The position numbers and the translations under genes are program-made. A stretch of 64,000 bases of DNA. Source: Castanea sativa. Taxonomy: Eukaryota > Streptophyta > Magnoliopsida > Fagales > Fagaceae. Location: contig NC_134017.1 of NCBI RefSeq assembly GCF_040712315.1, forward strand, positions 26,891,273-26,955,272. Reading direction: 5' to 3'. Shown one piece after another: positions 21,811 to 32,684 of this stretch (within the stretch, counting starts at the first letter, position 1; every line of letters begins with the position of its first letter). A model generated the notes under the pieces. It was given only the letters and a program-made list of their open reading frames with translations. It had not been told where the DNA came from and ran no database searches.

Positions 21811-24106
21811 GTTGTTGATGCAACTCCAGTCTATGGAGAACTCACAAAAGGCAGCAACCCAAGCTCTTCCAATGCAAGTTTGCATGCCTTATCAACCTCG
21901 TCAATCATTGTATAGAGATTTGTCCATACCTGTACCCTCACCATTCTCCCCAGTTTCCCCTTACCGGAACCTCTAACCACTAAACATGACACATCCTGCT
22001 CAAAATTGTTTTAAACCAAGTGGAATTTTTCCCAGTATAACAAACCCAACACCACCACTCCAACTAGAATCTCAATCCAGACCAGATCCTCAACCCAAAC
22101 CACAAAATGAACCTCCTCTCATCAAAAAAGACAAAGAACCATTATACCAACCACCAGATCCAACTATTGGTGCTTCTTCCAGACCCCCAGATATGAACAT
22201 GTTGGTCATAAATTCTGATCCTCCAAACCCGATTTCGTCATTTCTGAGAACTTTAACTCTTCAAGAACCAACAGAACCTTTTGTTCTCCCAGTCATTGAT
22301 GACACAGATCTCGACTTGTCTGGCCTTGACTTAGATGAAGTCTTTATGGCAGAGCTAAAGGTAGAAGAGGAAGAAGATGTCCTTCATCCTAAACAACCTC
22401 CACCACCACCACCAATATTTCCTCCACCACCTTTCATCCCTGATTACCACACAAGATTAACCTACTCATCAACCATAGATTCAAAACACTTGTTTACCAT
22501 TGATAACAGTCCTCCTTCAAAATAGCATGATGAAATTTTCAACATGTATTCATGGTGTACAGCAGAACTCTAAGCCCCAAATAATACTGTTGCACAGATT
22601 ATTGCCAAGTTTGTCGCAAGACTTACAGGAAGATTGAGAGAATGGTGGATTAACCTTGGAGAATACAGGCAAAGACAAGCAGCCCAGTGTAACACTCTAG
22701 AAGATTTTTTCACAATCCTTCATAATGAATTTCTTGGTTCATTAGCCCATTACACTGAAGTCGCAAGAGATGAATTCTTACTGATGAAATGCTGTTCTTT
22801 TGAAAGAAAAGATTTGGAAAAACATTTTGACAGATTGTCAAGTAGGTATTACTCCTTTAATGGAATGGATGACGTCAATTCCAAGCACACTTTCCTCAAT
22901 TCATTCCCAGAACCATTAGGTGATGAAACTCTCCGCATGATGAATCTTCAAAAAATCACCCTGCAGCAAGCCTCTTTAGGAGAGATTTATCAGCATGTCC
23001 TCATTGCTCTAGAAAAACTCTGCAATCAAAGAAAGTTTCTTTCAGAAATTGACAAGATCCACAACAAGCTTAAAGACAATTGTAAAAGGAAAGATTTGCA
23101 AATCAAGTGTTATGACAAAAATTGTATTTGTCCAACCAAGAGAAGAGATCATTACATAAAGTACTCTTGGAAGAAGAAACATTCTCATCCAAAGAAGAAG
23201 TTTTTCAGAAAAAAGAAATGGAAGTTTCTTAGAAGAAAGCAGTTCAAAGGCAAAACTTCAAAAGTTTGTTTTGTATGTAGAAAGCCTGGTCATTTTGTAA
23301 AAAATTGTCCAAAAAAAGAAAAAGCAGCAAAACTTTTAGAGCAAGCCCAAATTCATGCAGATGACACCCCATTTTCAGATGTTGAATCGCTCTTTTCCCT
23401 GGATGACGATTATTTTCCCAAAGCCTTGGCAATCATGGCTTATTCTACCTCAGAAGATGAGTCAGATTCAAGCAATACTGATGATTCAGACCCAGAAATC
23501 CAAACCATATACACATCTCAGCCTCTTATAGCTCCAATAACTGGCCCCACACCAATAGCTCAAGTTCACATCCTCCTTGATACCTACTCTAGACCCATCC
23601 CGATAATAGCTTTGTTTGATACAGGACCACCAGCAATAATCCTTCATCCTAAGATTTTACTAGAAGATTTTTGGTTACCCCATCATCAGATGTTCAAAGC
23701 AGCCATTGGAGAAACATTTCTGATTACCCAAAAAAGTAAGCCCATTCACATTCGAATTTTTCCAACCCTTACCATTAGACACCAAGTCCTTGGATTCCCA
23801 CTCACAGACAGAGACCTTCTCATAGGATTTGACCTCCTTCACCAGATACCCAGTCTCAGATGGTCCTCAAAAGGACTTTTGCATAAACAACACATTCTCA
23901 CCTGGACACAGGTACCTCATTTGTTTTCAATAAATCCTTTTGACTCCTTGAAATTCCATATCATCAATGAATGTTGTGCAGCCACCCACTCTGAATTCCT
24001 CCTTAAAAATCCAAATCCTCTGTGGAAAAACCCAGCCTTTTTCATAACCCTTCCCTTCAAAAAGAATGAAGATGTTAACCCCACAAAGCTAGTCATAGAG
24101 GTATGA
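21811..24106 (+). pseudogene. viral capsid and aspartic protease region, copy A
   Basis: The frame is shifted relative to the coiled-coil part. A Pro-rich, acidic stretch (21986-22525) precedes the capsid domain (22634 to about 23130). A strongly basic tract (KKKHSHPKKKFFRKKK) follows, then a CCHC knuckle at 23267-23308 (CFVCRKPGHFVKNC) and an aspartic protease with DTG at 23618-23626. The 490-residue stretch from 22634 to 24106 is uninterrupted. It ends at a tga overlapping the next ATG (ATGA). The frame looks continuous just upstream in the next frame, so I read this as a small deletion in a once continuous polyprotein and not as a real gene boundary. Confidence 0.8.
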
Positions 24107-25434
24107 ACCCAGAACACTTGTCCCTAGCTAAGCAGGAGTTATCCACTCTTCTTTCAGAAAACCTCATTGAACCCACAAATTCTCCATGGGCGTGTGAAGC
24201 CTTCTATGTTAACAAGTATGCAGAACAAGTTCGAGGAAAGTTTAGATTGGTAATCAATTACCAAGATCTTAATCATTTCCTTGTTGATGACAAGTTCCCT
24301 TTGCCAAATAAAAGTGCCCTTTTCCAACATCTCTCCTATGCCAAAGTATTTTCAAAGTTTGATCTCAAAGCAGGATTATGGCAATTAGGAATCTATCCAG
24401 AAGAAAGATACAAGACAGCATTTTGCATCCCAGACAACCATTATCAATGGACTGTAATGCCTTTTGGCCTAAAATATGCTCCATCTCAATTCCAAAAAGC
24501 AATGGTAACACTGTTCCAACCACTATTGTCAAATGCATTGATCTATGTAAATGATATCCTCATATTCTCAAAAGATGTAGAATCTCATGAACAATTGCTT
24601 ACTGAATTCTACAATTTAGTAAAAGTTCAAGGGATAATGCTTTCAGAAAAGAAAATGGTCATAGGAGTATCTTCTATTGACTTCTTGGGCGTAAACATTT
24701 CAGATGAAAAGTACACTTTGCAGCCTCACATAGCCGTCTCTCTTAGTGAATTTCCAGATACGCTCACCAGCACCAAACAGATCTAGCAGTTTCTTGGAAT
24801 TGTTAACTACATGTTAGATTTCATCCCAAAAATCTCCAGACACAGAGATTGTTTGTCTAAATTGTTGAAAAAATCTCCCCCGAAATGGAATCCAGTTCAT
24901 ACAGAAGCAGTTCAACAATTGAAAAAATTAGCAGAAAAACTTCCCCCTTTGCAGATTCCAGGAACAGGCAAAAGAATTCTACAGACAGATGCAAGTGATG
25001 AGTATTAGGCAACAGCTATCTTTGAAGAAATTGATGGCAAAAGAAACATTTGTGGATATAAAAGTGGTGCATTCAAGCCTTCAGAACTCCATTATCATTC
25101 TACTTTCAAAGAAATCCTAGCAGTTAAACATGGCATTGAAAAGTTTTAATTTTACCTCCTTGGTCACAATTTTCTTGTAGAAATGGACATGTCTTCTTTT
25201 CCAGAAATGCTCCAATTCAAAAGAAAAATGCTCCCCCATCCTCAGTTACTCAGATGGTCAAATTGGTTTTCACAATGGTCCTTCCAAGTCAAACACATCA
25301 AAGGTACAGATAACCTTATCACTGATTACCTTTCTAGAAAGCCTCTAGTCCTTCACACCACAATAATTTCTTCACCCTTATATGTATACCCAATAACAGA
25401 TCCATCCTCATCCTCAGACCCTTCTACTTCAGCC
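24103..25434 (+). pseudogene. viral reverse transcriptase and RNase H region, copy A
   Basis: The reverse transcriptase is typical (GKFRLVINYQDLN, FSKFDLKAGLWQLGI, TVMPFGLKYAPSQFQ). The active site at 24544-24555 reads YVND, an Asn in place of a catalytic Asp, so it would be dead. RNase H follows with QTDASD, FKEILAV and TDYLSRKP. Stops lie at 24784, 25006 and about 25147. After about 25434 the sequence is no longer colinear with a viral genome. Confidence 0.85.
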
Positions 25435-25582
25435 CCTAATGATATTACCAGAAAGTCCTTCCCCAAGTACAAAAATGTCAACCCAAGCCTCCTCGTCAAA
25501 CCCACACACAAAAGACCTTACCTTGTTATATGTTTGACCATGCTTCACCCTCCTATTCACAAAATTTTCCTCCTCTTTATCA
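25435..25582 (+). repeat. displaced viral fragment at the copy A/B junction
   Basis: Repeats 21330-21475 (attaccagaaagtccttccc through ttttcctcctctt), joined directly to the end of RNase H on the left. On the right it joins leader sequence with cttagtcttttagttcctt. This is a rearrangement junction, either from recombination before integration or from later rearrangement in the genome. Confidence 0.75.
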
Positions 25583-25643
25583 TTCTTAGTCTTTTAGTTC
25601 CTTCTTAGTCTTTTACTTCTTTCTTCGTCTTTACTCACATAAT

Positions 25644-25658
25644 TGGTATCAGAGCCAT
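25644..25658 (+). other. viral primer-binding site, copy B
   Basis: tggtatcagagccat, perfect initiator tRNA-Met type site, 260 bp before the movement-protein ATG at 25921. The promoter/TATA part of the leader is missing from this copy. Confidence 0.85.
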
Positions 25659-25920
25659 GCAACATGCAAATTAGCCTTACAACTAGTTTCACTCTCCTTT
25701 GATTAGTATACTTTGATTATTGTCCTGATTAGTATGCTCTGTGATTTACAGTTGCCACAATAAGTGGATCCTCTGTGTTTATCACATCAAAATACTGGAT
25801 TTGATAATCAAGTAGAACACTAAAGGGTTTTTCCTGAGTCATCTTGTGGACGTGAGCCTAGAAGTGGTGTTTTAGTCTTGTCAAACCTTAGGAAAACAGT
25901 TCTTCTTTTTAGAAACTATC

Positions 25921-26787
25921 ATGGCTAGTTCATCATCCACAACAGTTACAGATACCATTACAACCACGTGTGATCTTTCCCTTCGTAAATCCACTGCAAA
26001 TAGACTAGACTACTTGTATGAAATATCCCATGTCCCTGAAGATAGTAAAATTCCTATTACTGATTTTCATATTGTAAATCCTTTTACTGTCTTTGATAAA
26101 CCTCAAAAAACCTTCAAAAAATCCACAAAAAAGTTTTTAGGTCCTTCTCATCCTTCTAGTGTAAAAGAATATGTCCAAGCTTCTAAGTTTGATCAATTTG
26201 ACATTCCATCTACTGAAAAAGAAAATTTTATCACTCTTGCCCTTCCTAGAGAGTTTGTAATTCCATGGCAAAAACAAGGTTACATTCACTTCCATTTTGG
26301 TGCAGTAAGACTCGCACTTACTTTTCATGGCACAAAAGGACTTCCTATAGCTTCTAGAATTTCTCTTCTTGATTCTAGATTTTTGGAATACCATAATACA
26401 GTTATAGGAACTGTCCAAACCACCCTCAATACAGGAACAGTATTTGTCACCCTTTTCCCCAATTTCAACATGTCTCTCAAAGACCCTCACCTTTGTGATG
26501 CTCTTAAAGTCCAAGTCCAGATCACAGGAGCTTCTCAAGTGCATGATACTTTTGCAGCCACACTCCACTATCAGCTTGTCTACAGACTCCAAAACCATGC
26601 TTTTGACATAGCTATACCAGATATAGCCCAGTCTAATGATGCTCTTTTAATCCAAGTTGACCCAGGCATGACGCCTATGTGCACATTTGTTCCAAGACAA
26701 TTGAATAAAGAGCAGATGACAAAACTCTTTCCAGAATCATGGATCACAAAATATGAGACTCTTCATCAGGCAGCCCAGCCAATCTAA
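25921..26787 (+). pseudogene. viral movement protein region, copy B
   Basis: An open frame of 288 codons from the ATG at 25921 holds the complete 30K-type movement protein domain with the same motifs as copy A. It ends at a taa at 26785 where copy A has a sense codon, so the two copies carry different as well as shared lesions. The frame continues downstream (26842-27084). It is the best preserved viral domain in the cluster and forms one arm of the inverted repeat with 28076-28998. Confidence 0.85.
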
Positions 26788-28075
26788 TCCAACACTCCTT
26801 TCTTCATCAGAAATCAAAATGGTGACGTTGAAGTTAGGTTTATGGCAGCCACACCAGGAAAAGAAGAAGTGACAGTCTTTCCTACGGTTATGATCCAACC
26901 AGTCTCATATGAAGGTCTTGAAGGTCTTGAAATTAGAGCATTTCGAGAAGATGGAAAACCTTGCTATGAAGGAAAATCATCCACTGGCCATATATGGTGG
27001 GATGTTTGTGACTGTGCAGAATGCCAAGAAGAAGAAGTATTTGAAGAGAAGCAGAAAAGACGGAAGAAAAAGTCTTCCCAGTAGCTTCTTAAAGAAAGAT
27101 ATGAAGCAGGAGATCTAGAATTTGACCTCCTTGGAGAACCCTCTGGAAAGTTTGACTACTATGTCCTCTATCCCAGATCTAGAAAGCAAAAAACTCCATC
27201 CCTTTCCCCATGCAAAGAAAGTCATGATCAAAACCAACAAAACCAGAAACCACCACTAATTCCATATTACCAGAAAGTCCTTCTCCAAGTACAAAAATGT
27301 CAACCCAAGCCTCTTCGTCAAACCCACACACAAAAGACCTTACCTTGTTATATGTTTGACCATGCTTCACCCTCCTATTCACAAATTTTTCCTCCTCTTG
27401 AAAGTTTTGGCCATCCCCAAGCCAATGTTAAACATGTTTGGAAAATCAAAAACCCTGTTGGAAGCAATCCAAATGGAATCAAAAAACAAGTCTCCTCAGC
27501 TGAAGCAGCTCTCAATTGGCAGGCAGAAAATGCTGTTACACAAAACCAGGTCCTTTCAAAGATTCTTGATAATCAACAAAAGATGACTGAAGCAGTAACT
27601 CATACCTTCTCATCTTTAAATTCTCTCATTGAAGATTTGAAGAAAAAAATACAGTTAGTTGAATAAGAATTGGAAACGATTGCCTCCATAGTAAAAGATT
27701 TGTCTGTCTCCTGTCCCCTCATTGGGCAAAAAGAAAAAGAAAGCAGTTGTTGATGCAACTCCAGTCTATAGAGAACTCACAAAAGGCAGCAACCCAAGCT
27801 CTTCCAATGCAAATTTGCATGCCTTATCAACCTCGTCAATCATTGTATAAAGATCTGTCCATACCTGTACCCTTACCATTCTCCTCAGTTTCCCCCTACC
27901 AGAACCTCTAACCACTAAACATGACACATCCAACTCAAAATCCTTTTAAACCAAGTGGAACTTTTCCCGGCATAACAAGCCCAACACCACCACTCCAACT
28001 AGAATCTCAACCCAGACCAGATCCTCAACCCAAACCACAAAATGAACCTCCTCTCATCAAAAAAGCTTTTTCTGG
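26788..28075 (+). pseudogene. viral linker, coiled coil and start of capsid region, copy B
   Basis: Colinear with 20850-22132 of copy A. It shares the stop after the coiled coil (27664-27666) and the stop just before the MTHP start (27906-27908). It breaks off at about 28070 within catcaaaaaag, where the inverted copy C is joined. Confidence 0.8.
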
Positions 28076-28998
28076 TGTGGCTGCCATAAACTTAACTTCA
28101 ACATCACCATTTTGGTTTCTGATGAAGAAAGGAGTGTTGGACTGGATTGGCTGGGCTGCCTGATAAAGAGTCTCATATTTTGTGATCCATGATTCTAGAA
28201 AAAGTTTTGTCATTTGCTCTTTATTCAACTGTCGTGGAACAAATGTGCACATAGGCGTCATGCCTGGGTCAACTTGGATTAAAAGAGCATCATTAGACTG
28301 GGCTATCTCTGGTATAGCTATGCCAAAAGCATGGTTTTGGAGTCTGTAGGCAAGCTAATAGTGGAGTGTGGCTGCAAAAGTATTATGCACTTGAGAAGCT
28401 CCTGTGATCTGGACTTGGACTTTAAGAGCATCACAAAAGTGAGGGTTTTTGAGAGACATGTTGAAATTGGGGAAAAGGGTGACAAAGACTGTTCTCGCAT
28501 TGAGGGTGGTTTGGACAGTTCCTATAACTGCATTATAGTATTCCAAAAATCTAGAATCAAGAAGAGAAATTCTAAAAGCTATAGGGAGTCCTTTTCTGCC
28601 ATGAAAAGTGAGTGCGAGTCTTACTGCACCAAAATGGAGGTGAGTGTAACCTTTTTTTTGCCATGGAATTACAAACTCTCTAGGAAGGGCAAAAGTGATA
28701 AAATTTTCTTTTTCACTAACTGGAATGTTAAACTGATCAAACTTAGAAACTTGAACATATTCTTTTACACTAGAAGGATGAGAATGACCTAAAAACTTTT
28801 TTATGGATTTTTTGAAGGTATTTTGAGGTTTATCAAAGATAGTCTAAGGATTTATAATAGGGAAATCAGTAATAGGAATTTTACTATCTTCAAGGACATG
28901 GGGTATTTCATACAAGTAGTCTAATCTATTTGCAGTGGATTTACGAAGGGAAAGATAACGCGTAGTTGTAATGGTATTTGTAACTGCTGAGGATGATG
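28076..28998 (-). pseudogene. viral movement protein region, inverted copy C
   Basis: The reverse complement of the movement-protein region, from a few bases after the ATG (28998) to the point equivalent to about 26858 in copy B (28076). The junction with copy B reads aaaaaagcttttt, a short palindrome of the kind left by end joining with microhomology. The frame contains stops. The other end runs directly into a (TA)n microsatellite. Confidence 0.88.

Positions 28999-29002
<4 letters not shown>

Positions 29003-29034
<32 letters not shown>
29003..29034. repeat. (AT)n microsatellite
   Basis: About 16 AT units between the end of viral copy C and the MITE at 29041. Confidence 0.9.
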
Positions 29035-29040
<6 letters not shown>

Positions 29041-29403
29041 GGTTAAAGTTACACCTAGTGTAACTTTAAGCAATGTTACACCACCCAATAACTTGTTATT
29101 CAATTCATATTTTGAAAATCTAACCATTGAATTATATGTTTTTTACATGCATGCCAATTTTCATGTCAATCGGATGTAACTTACTATTTGATCCATAAAC
29201 TCATCTTTTATGCATTATTTTAAACTACAAAAACTTGAATTTAAATAATTAATTAATTGCATGGTTATTGATCTTTGATCATCTTTAAATTTTGTAAGCG
29301 CGAAGAATATATGAAGATAATGTAATCTAGCAGTAGATTTATCAAAATTCACTTCTAATAAAAAAATATTGAGTGGTGTAACTTTACTTAAAGCACTTGA
29401 ACC
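29041..29403. mobile_element. MITE, copy 2
   Basis: The left end ggttaaagttacacctagtg and the right end (on the minus strand ggttcaagtgctttaag) form imperfect terminal inverted repeats with the shared gttacacca.ccaat block. The copy is in roughly inverted orientation to 2841-3222 and lies between (AT)n runs on both sides. Confidence 0.75.
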
Positions 29404-30512
29404 TAATATATATATATATAGACACACACACCTAATTCTACACAATGCATTAGAGCCATTACACGTATTAAATCAATCCATTTATTAGAAAAAAGGGGGA
29501 AATTTTCACTCTAAACCAATAGTTTAGCAAGAGTCTAAATTAAACCCTATACTTTCAAAAGTATCAACTAGACTTTTGAAAAATAACAAATTCAACCTTA
29601 AAGTCAAAAATACTTAGCACCACTACTTTATATATATCCCACCTATAAAATTCCTACAAAAAAGTGCATTGAATTGGAACTATCGGTTGGAGGATTTTTT
29701 CAAGCTAACCCAAGCATTTGAGTTCATTCTTTCCCATCCCAACTCATCATGTTTGTAGAAACCAATCTAACACAACACATGTGGGTCAAGTTGAGTTGGG
29801 TTGTACTTACATCTTTTATGTCTTGTAAAAAATTAAACCTTCATCAACTATTAATTAATTTATTCAATTATTATAATTTGCATAATAAGCACTAGCCTCA
29901 TCACATGCGCTCTGCACATGTGATGAGGCTCTTTTATTTATTTATTTTGAGTTTAATGTAATTTTCAATTTGGTTTTTTTATTATTAGTGTGCGCTTCAC
30001 ACATGTAATGAGACTCTTTTATTTATTTATTTTGAGTTTAATTTAATTTTCAAACTGAATTTTTTTATTATTAGTGAGGTTATACAAAAAGAAATTTTTA
30101 AGAAGCTAAAATTTAGAATTTTGAAAAGCAATAAACTTTTGTGTTTAGTGTGTGCTGGATTTTAGGAAATAATGTATCAAATGTGTTCCAGTTGCAATAA
30201 CGAAGTAGCAAAAGCTAATAAATAAACAAATACAGCTCAACTCCTACTTGTAAAAAAAGACATCAGATTACAATAAAAAATTCAATCGTAACCAATATTT
30301 TAGGGGACTTATTAACCGGACACATAATTATAATACCCACTTTGTTGTGACTAATCCCGACAGTTTGTGAGGTGGGCCTAAAAATATTCCAGCTGTATTG
30401 GTGGCAGAACGTTAGTCACCCTACTGCCTGGTTTTCTTGTGATGTGTCACCTCTTGATGTTGATTCTTCTAGACAAAAGGGAATCCCGCATATTGCCCTC
30501 CAAACAAGAAGC
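29404..30512. other. non-coding AT-rich stretch with a ~110-bp direct duplication
   Basis: No gene seen. Two copies of a unit with cttttatttatttattttgagttta and ttttttattattagtg lie at about 29895-30080. The first contains the palindrome cctcatcacatg/catgtgatgagg (29897-29929). The 29500-29620 part resembles the low-complexity text found also near 62765-63025 (accctatactttc type). Confidence 0.6.
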
Positions 30513-30661
30513 AATTCTTAGGTATTTTTGGAGTACGGAAAATTGTACTATCTCCTTTCACATTCATAGTAGGGTCCACTCATTAAATTCATGGTGGGAT
30601 CCATCATGAATGTGAGAAAAAGAAGCATCATTTCTTCGAATTCTGAAACTACCTAAGAATT
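30513..30661. mobile_element. hairpin MITE, family member 1
   Basis: Perfect 12-bp terminal inverted repeats aattcttaggta / tacctaagaatt enclose a mostly palindromic interior (ctttcacattcata..gtgggatccatcatgaatgtgag). Related hairpins are at 49461-49606 and about 54303-54440. Confidence 0.7.
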
Positions 30662-31690
30662 TTCCCCAAACAAAACATTAAATAGTCTGATCTGATAGAC
30701 ATTTCAACTTGATATGTTTCACCTAAGAAATGTGTCATACTTGATTTTGCCTGTTTTTTCTTGTCATATTTAGATGCTGCACTTATATATTGAGCCTTCT
30801 GGAAATCATGAAATGCTAGACTTGCTTTGTTGCTTTGCAGCAATGAAATGAAATGGAGTTGAAGCCCTTTTCAATCAGCCATACTAGTGCTATATTTCTC
30901 TCTCAGATGCTTTGTTTTTTCACTTCATATCTGTGACAATTTTCTCCAAGATGGAATTAGTTCCCACATCTTGTTGAGTCATGTGAAAACCACAGCACTT
31001 TGTCTACAAACGGAACCAATAAGAGTAATAACCAACTTTGAGATTATATATGGTTGTGTAGTTTTTGCATCAGAAAATGAGGTAGATATGACTTGCACCC
31101 TTCAAGTTATCTTAAGGATAGTGAGAATCAGAGTATCGTTTAGCAACCAAAAAAAAAAAAGGTACAGTGAGTATCAGAGTAAATTTACCGAAGGTTATTG
31201 GGAGTCCACTACAGCCGAAAGAACTTTGAGGGCTCACCAATTAGTTTCCTGCAAAGAAAGAATACGCTGTTACGCAAATTTCAAATGTACATATGATCAT
31301 TTTTAACACGACTTTCTTTTTTTTCTTTATAATTGATAAGTTGGGGACACAAATTCATGGTAAGTCTCACACATCCGTCATGACGTTCCAATTATGTGCC
31401 ACAGAGATTATGTGACAAAATACATGGTAAATGTTCTACATGACCATTCCCAGCCCTCTTGAGCAGGATGAGCTTTCTCATAAGGAAAATAGTTTAAACA
31501 AGACGAAGGAATGAAAGAATAACAATTAGCATAGGACCATTTTGCTAAGATTCTTAGCCGAGATCATTTTGCAGTAGTAAATGTCATTCTAAAGTGACTT
31601 CTAGGATCACGTTCACATAATGAACTATAGTCAGGTATTTTGGTGATGGTCACACAAAGTATTTGCTTACCAAAATCTTTCTATTATTAG
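30662..31690. other. intergenic stretch, one unassigned 139-codon ORF
   Basis: The plus-strand frame 30887-31306 is open for 139 codons. Its composition is not that of a known domain and I see no homologue, so it is probably chance. The rest is AT-rich. The stretch ends at the target duplication attag (31686-31690) of Gypsy element 2. Confidence 0.3.
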
Positions 31691-32242
31691 TGATGAGGTT
31701 GAGAATATCACCAGTAAGTTGCAAGCACCCTCCACAACCGATGAAACCTGCAAACAGAAAACAAATAGACCTAAAAGAGGGCACCGGTGTGGTGCCGGCC
31801 AAAAACCCTCCGAAGGTCAAGTTAGAATTTCTTTTCAACCCTAAAGTGATAGAGTTGAGTCAGATATGCGTACCTTTAGTCAAGGGGGTTTTGGATGTAT
31901 TTATAGGGGTGTAGAGTCGGCCTCTTTTCCTTGATTACCAAGCTCTTTCCTTTTATGACCAAAACTCTTTCCATTCCCATACCTTCAAGAATTCCTTTCC
32001 TTATAAAATTCCTTTGATTAAGGCTAATGTGTAGCGCAAGAATTCTTCGTATTTACGTTTGCGTGAATCACACTCAAGGCCATGTCAGCCCTAATCTCAT
32101 AGCGTGGTTTGAGGTAGCCTGGAGAGCGATGCATAAATTCTTTCCATCCGTATACCACCCATCCGTCCTCTTTAAGCCATATTGCCCGTCACCTTAATTT
32201 GATCATACCAGCCAGACCGTCATATTAGTTTTACCCTCATCA
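31691..32242 (-). repeat. 3' LTR of Gypsy element 2
   Basis: 552 bp. Contains the dyad block ggcaccggtgtggtgccggcc shared with element 3. A G-rich tract follows at 32243-32260 (on the minus strand gaatgagggggcaac), the probable polypurine tract. Confidence 0.95.
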
Positions 32243-32415
32243 GTTGCCCCCTCATTCCGTGATACCGTCATCTCTATGAAGCGGTTTCACGGAATGACAG
32301 TTATAGTTTCTGACGGACAGGCTGGAAGCTGTCATAAATGCTCAGGGACACGTAGGGAGATGTCAATGGTTGTTTGCTGGAATCGATGCGTCGCTTCGTT
32401 TACCGCGCTATTACC

Positions 32416-32427
32416 TCTATATATATC
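32416..32427 (+). promoter_or_regulatory. TATA-like box of the antisense gene
   Basis: tctatatatatc lies 260 bp upstream of the ATG at 32685 and just inside the 3' LTR. A possible 5'-UTR intron follows, with donor gtaagt at 32577 and acceptors at 32677 or 32684. This suggests the antisense gene has its own promoter in the element's 3' non-coding region. Confidence 0.45.
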
Positions 32428-32684
32428 ACCCTCAGTATTCACTTTTACACTTTTTAGAAAATCTTGTTGTTCAGAGCGCTACCGTCGACCTTGGTCAGAG
32501 AGCAACCGTCTCCTTTGGGCAACCGGGAAGAAACGTACCGATCATTTCCCCGTCGTGTTTTTCTTGGCGTTTACTAGTAAGTTATTCTTATCCTACGCCT
32601 CGTTATTTATTTTTCTTGTTAGTCCCGTCGTCAGCACAAATATAGAGCCTTAGGTTTCCTTTACCCGTCATATGTAGGTGTCAG

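Larger units (their letters stand above)
18115..28998. mobile_element. endogenous pararetrovirus (Caulimoviridae) cluster
   Basis: Viral hallmarks occur in the order movement protein, coiled coil, capsid with basic stretch and CCHC knuckle, aspartic protease, reverse transcriptase, RNase H. Two initiator-tRNA-Met primer sites lie upstream of two of the copies. There are no LTRs or integrase, which argues against an ordinary LTR retrotransposon. The cluster consists of a polyprotein-end relic (18115-18826), promoter and leader (about 19050-19985), long copy A (19986-25434), a displaced fragment (25435-25582), direct copy B (about 25583-28075) and inverted fragment C (28076-28998). The gene order fits a florendovirus- or petuvirus-like virus; the genus is inference. 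Every copy is broken by stops or frameshifts. Confidence 0.85.

Noticed and set aside
24103..24106. ATGA stop-start overlap between two long viral frames, as in coupled translation
   Set aside because: The lower frame is also open and in register just upstream, and the protease-to-RT region is normally continuous in this family, so a small deletion explains it better.
19200..25660. Interpreting the viral copies as a copia or gypsy LTR element because of the tggtatcagagc site
   Set aside because: No LTRs, no integrase, a 30K-type movement protein and capsid with this gene order; these fit a pararetrovirus.
26137..26598. 153-codon minus-strand frames mirrored in each viral copy (also 20202-20663 and plus 28331-28792)
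   Set aside because: Complementary-strand shadows of the movement protein; their conservation follows from the duplication.
31650..31838. Small minus-strand frame MKRNSNLTF..., also the start of the long gag frame at 41177
   Set aside because: Lies within the LTR upstream of the primer-binding site; the element's gag more likely starts at 40946.
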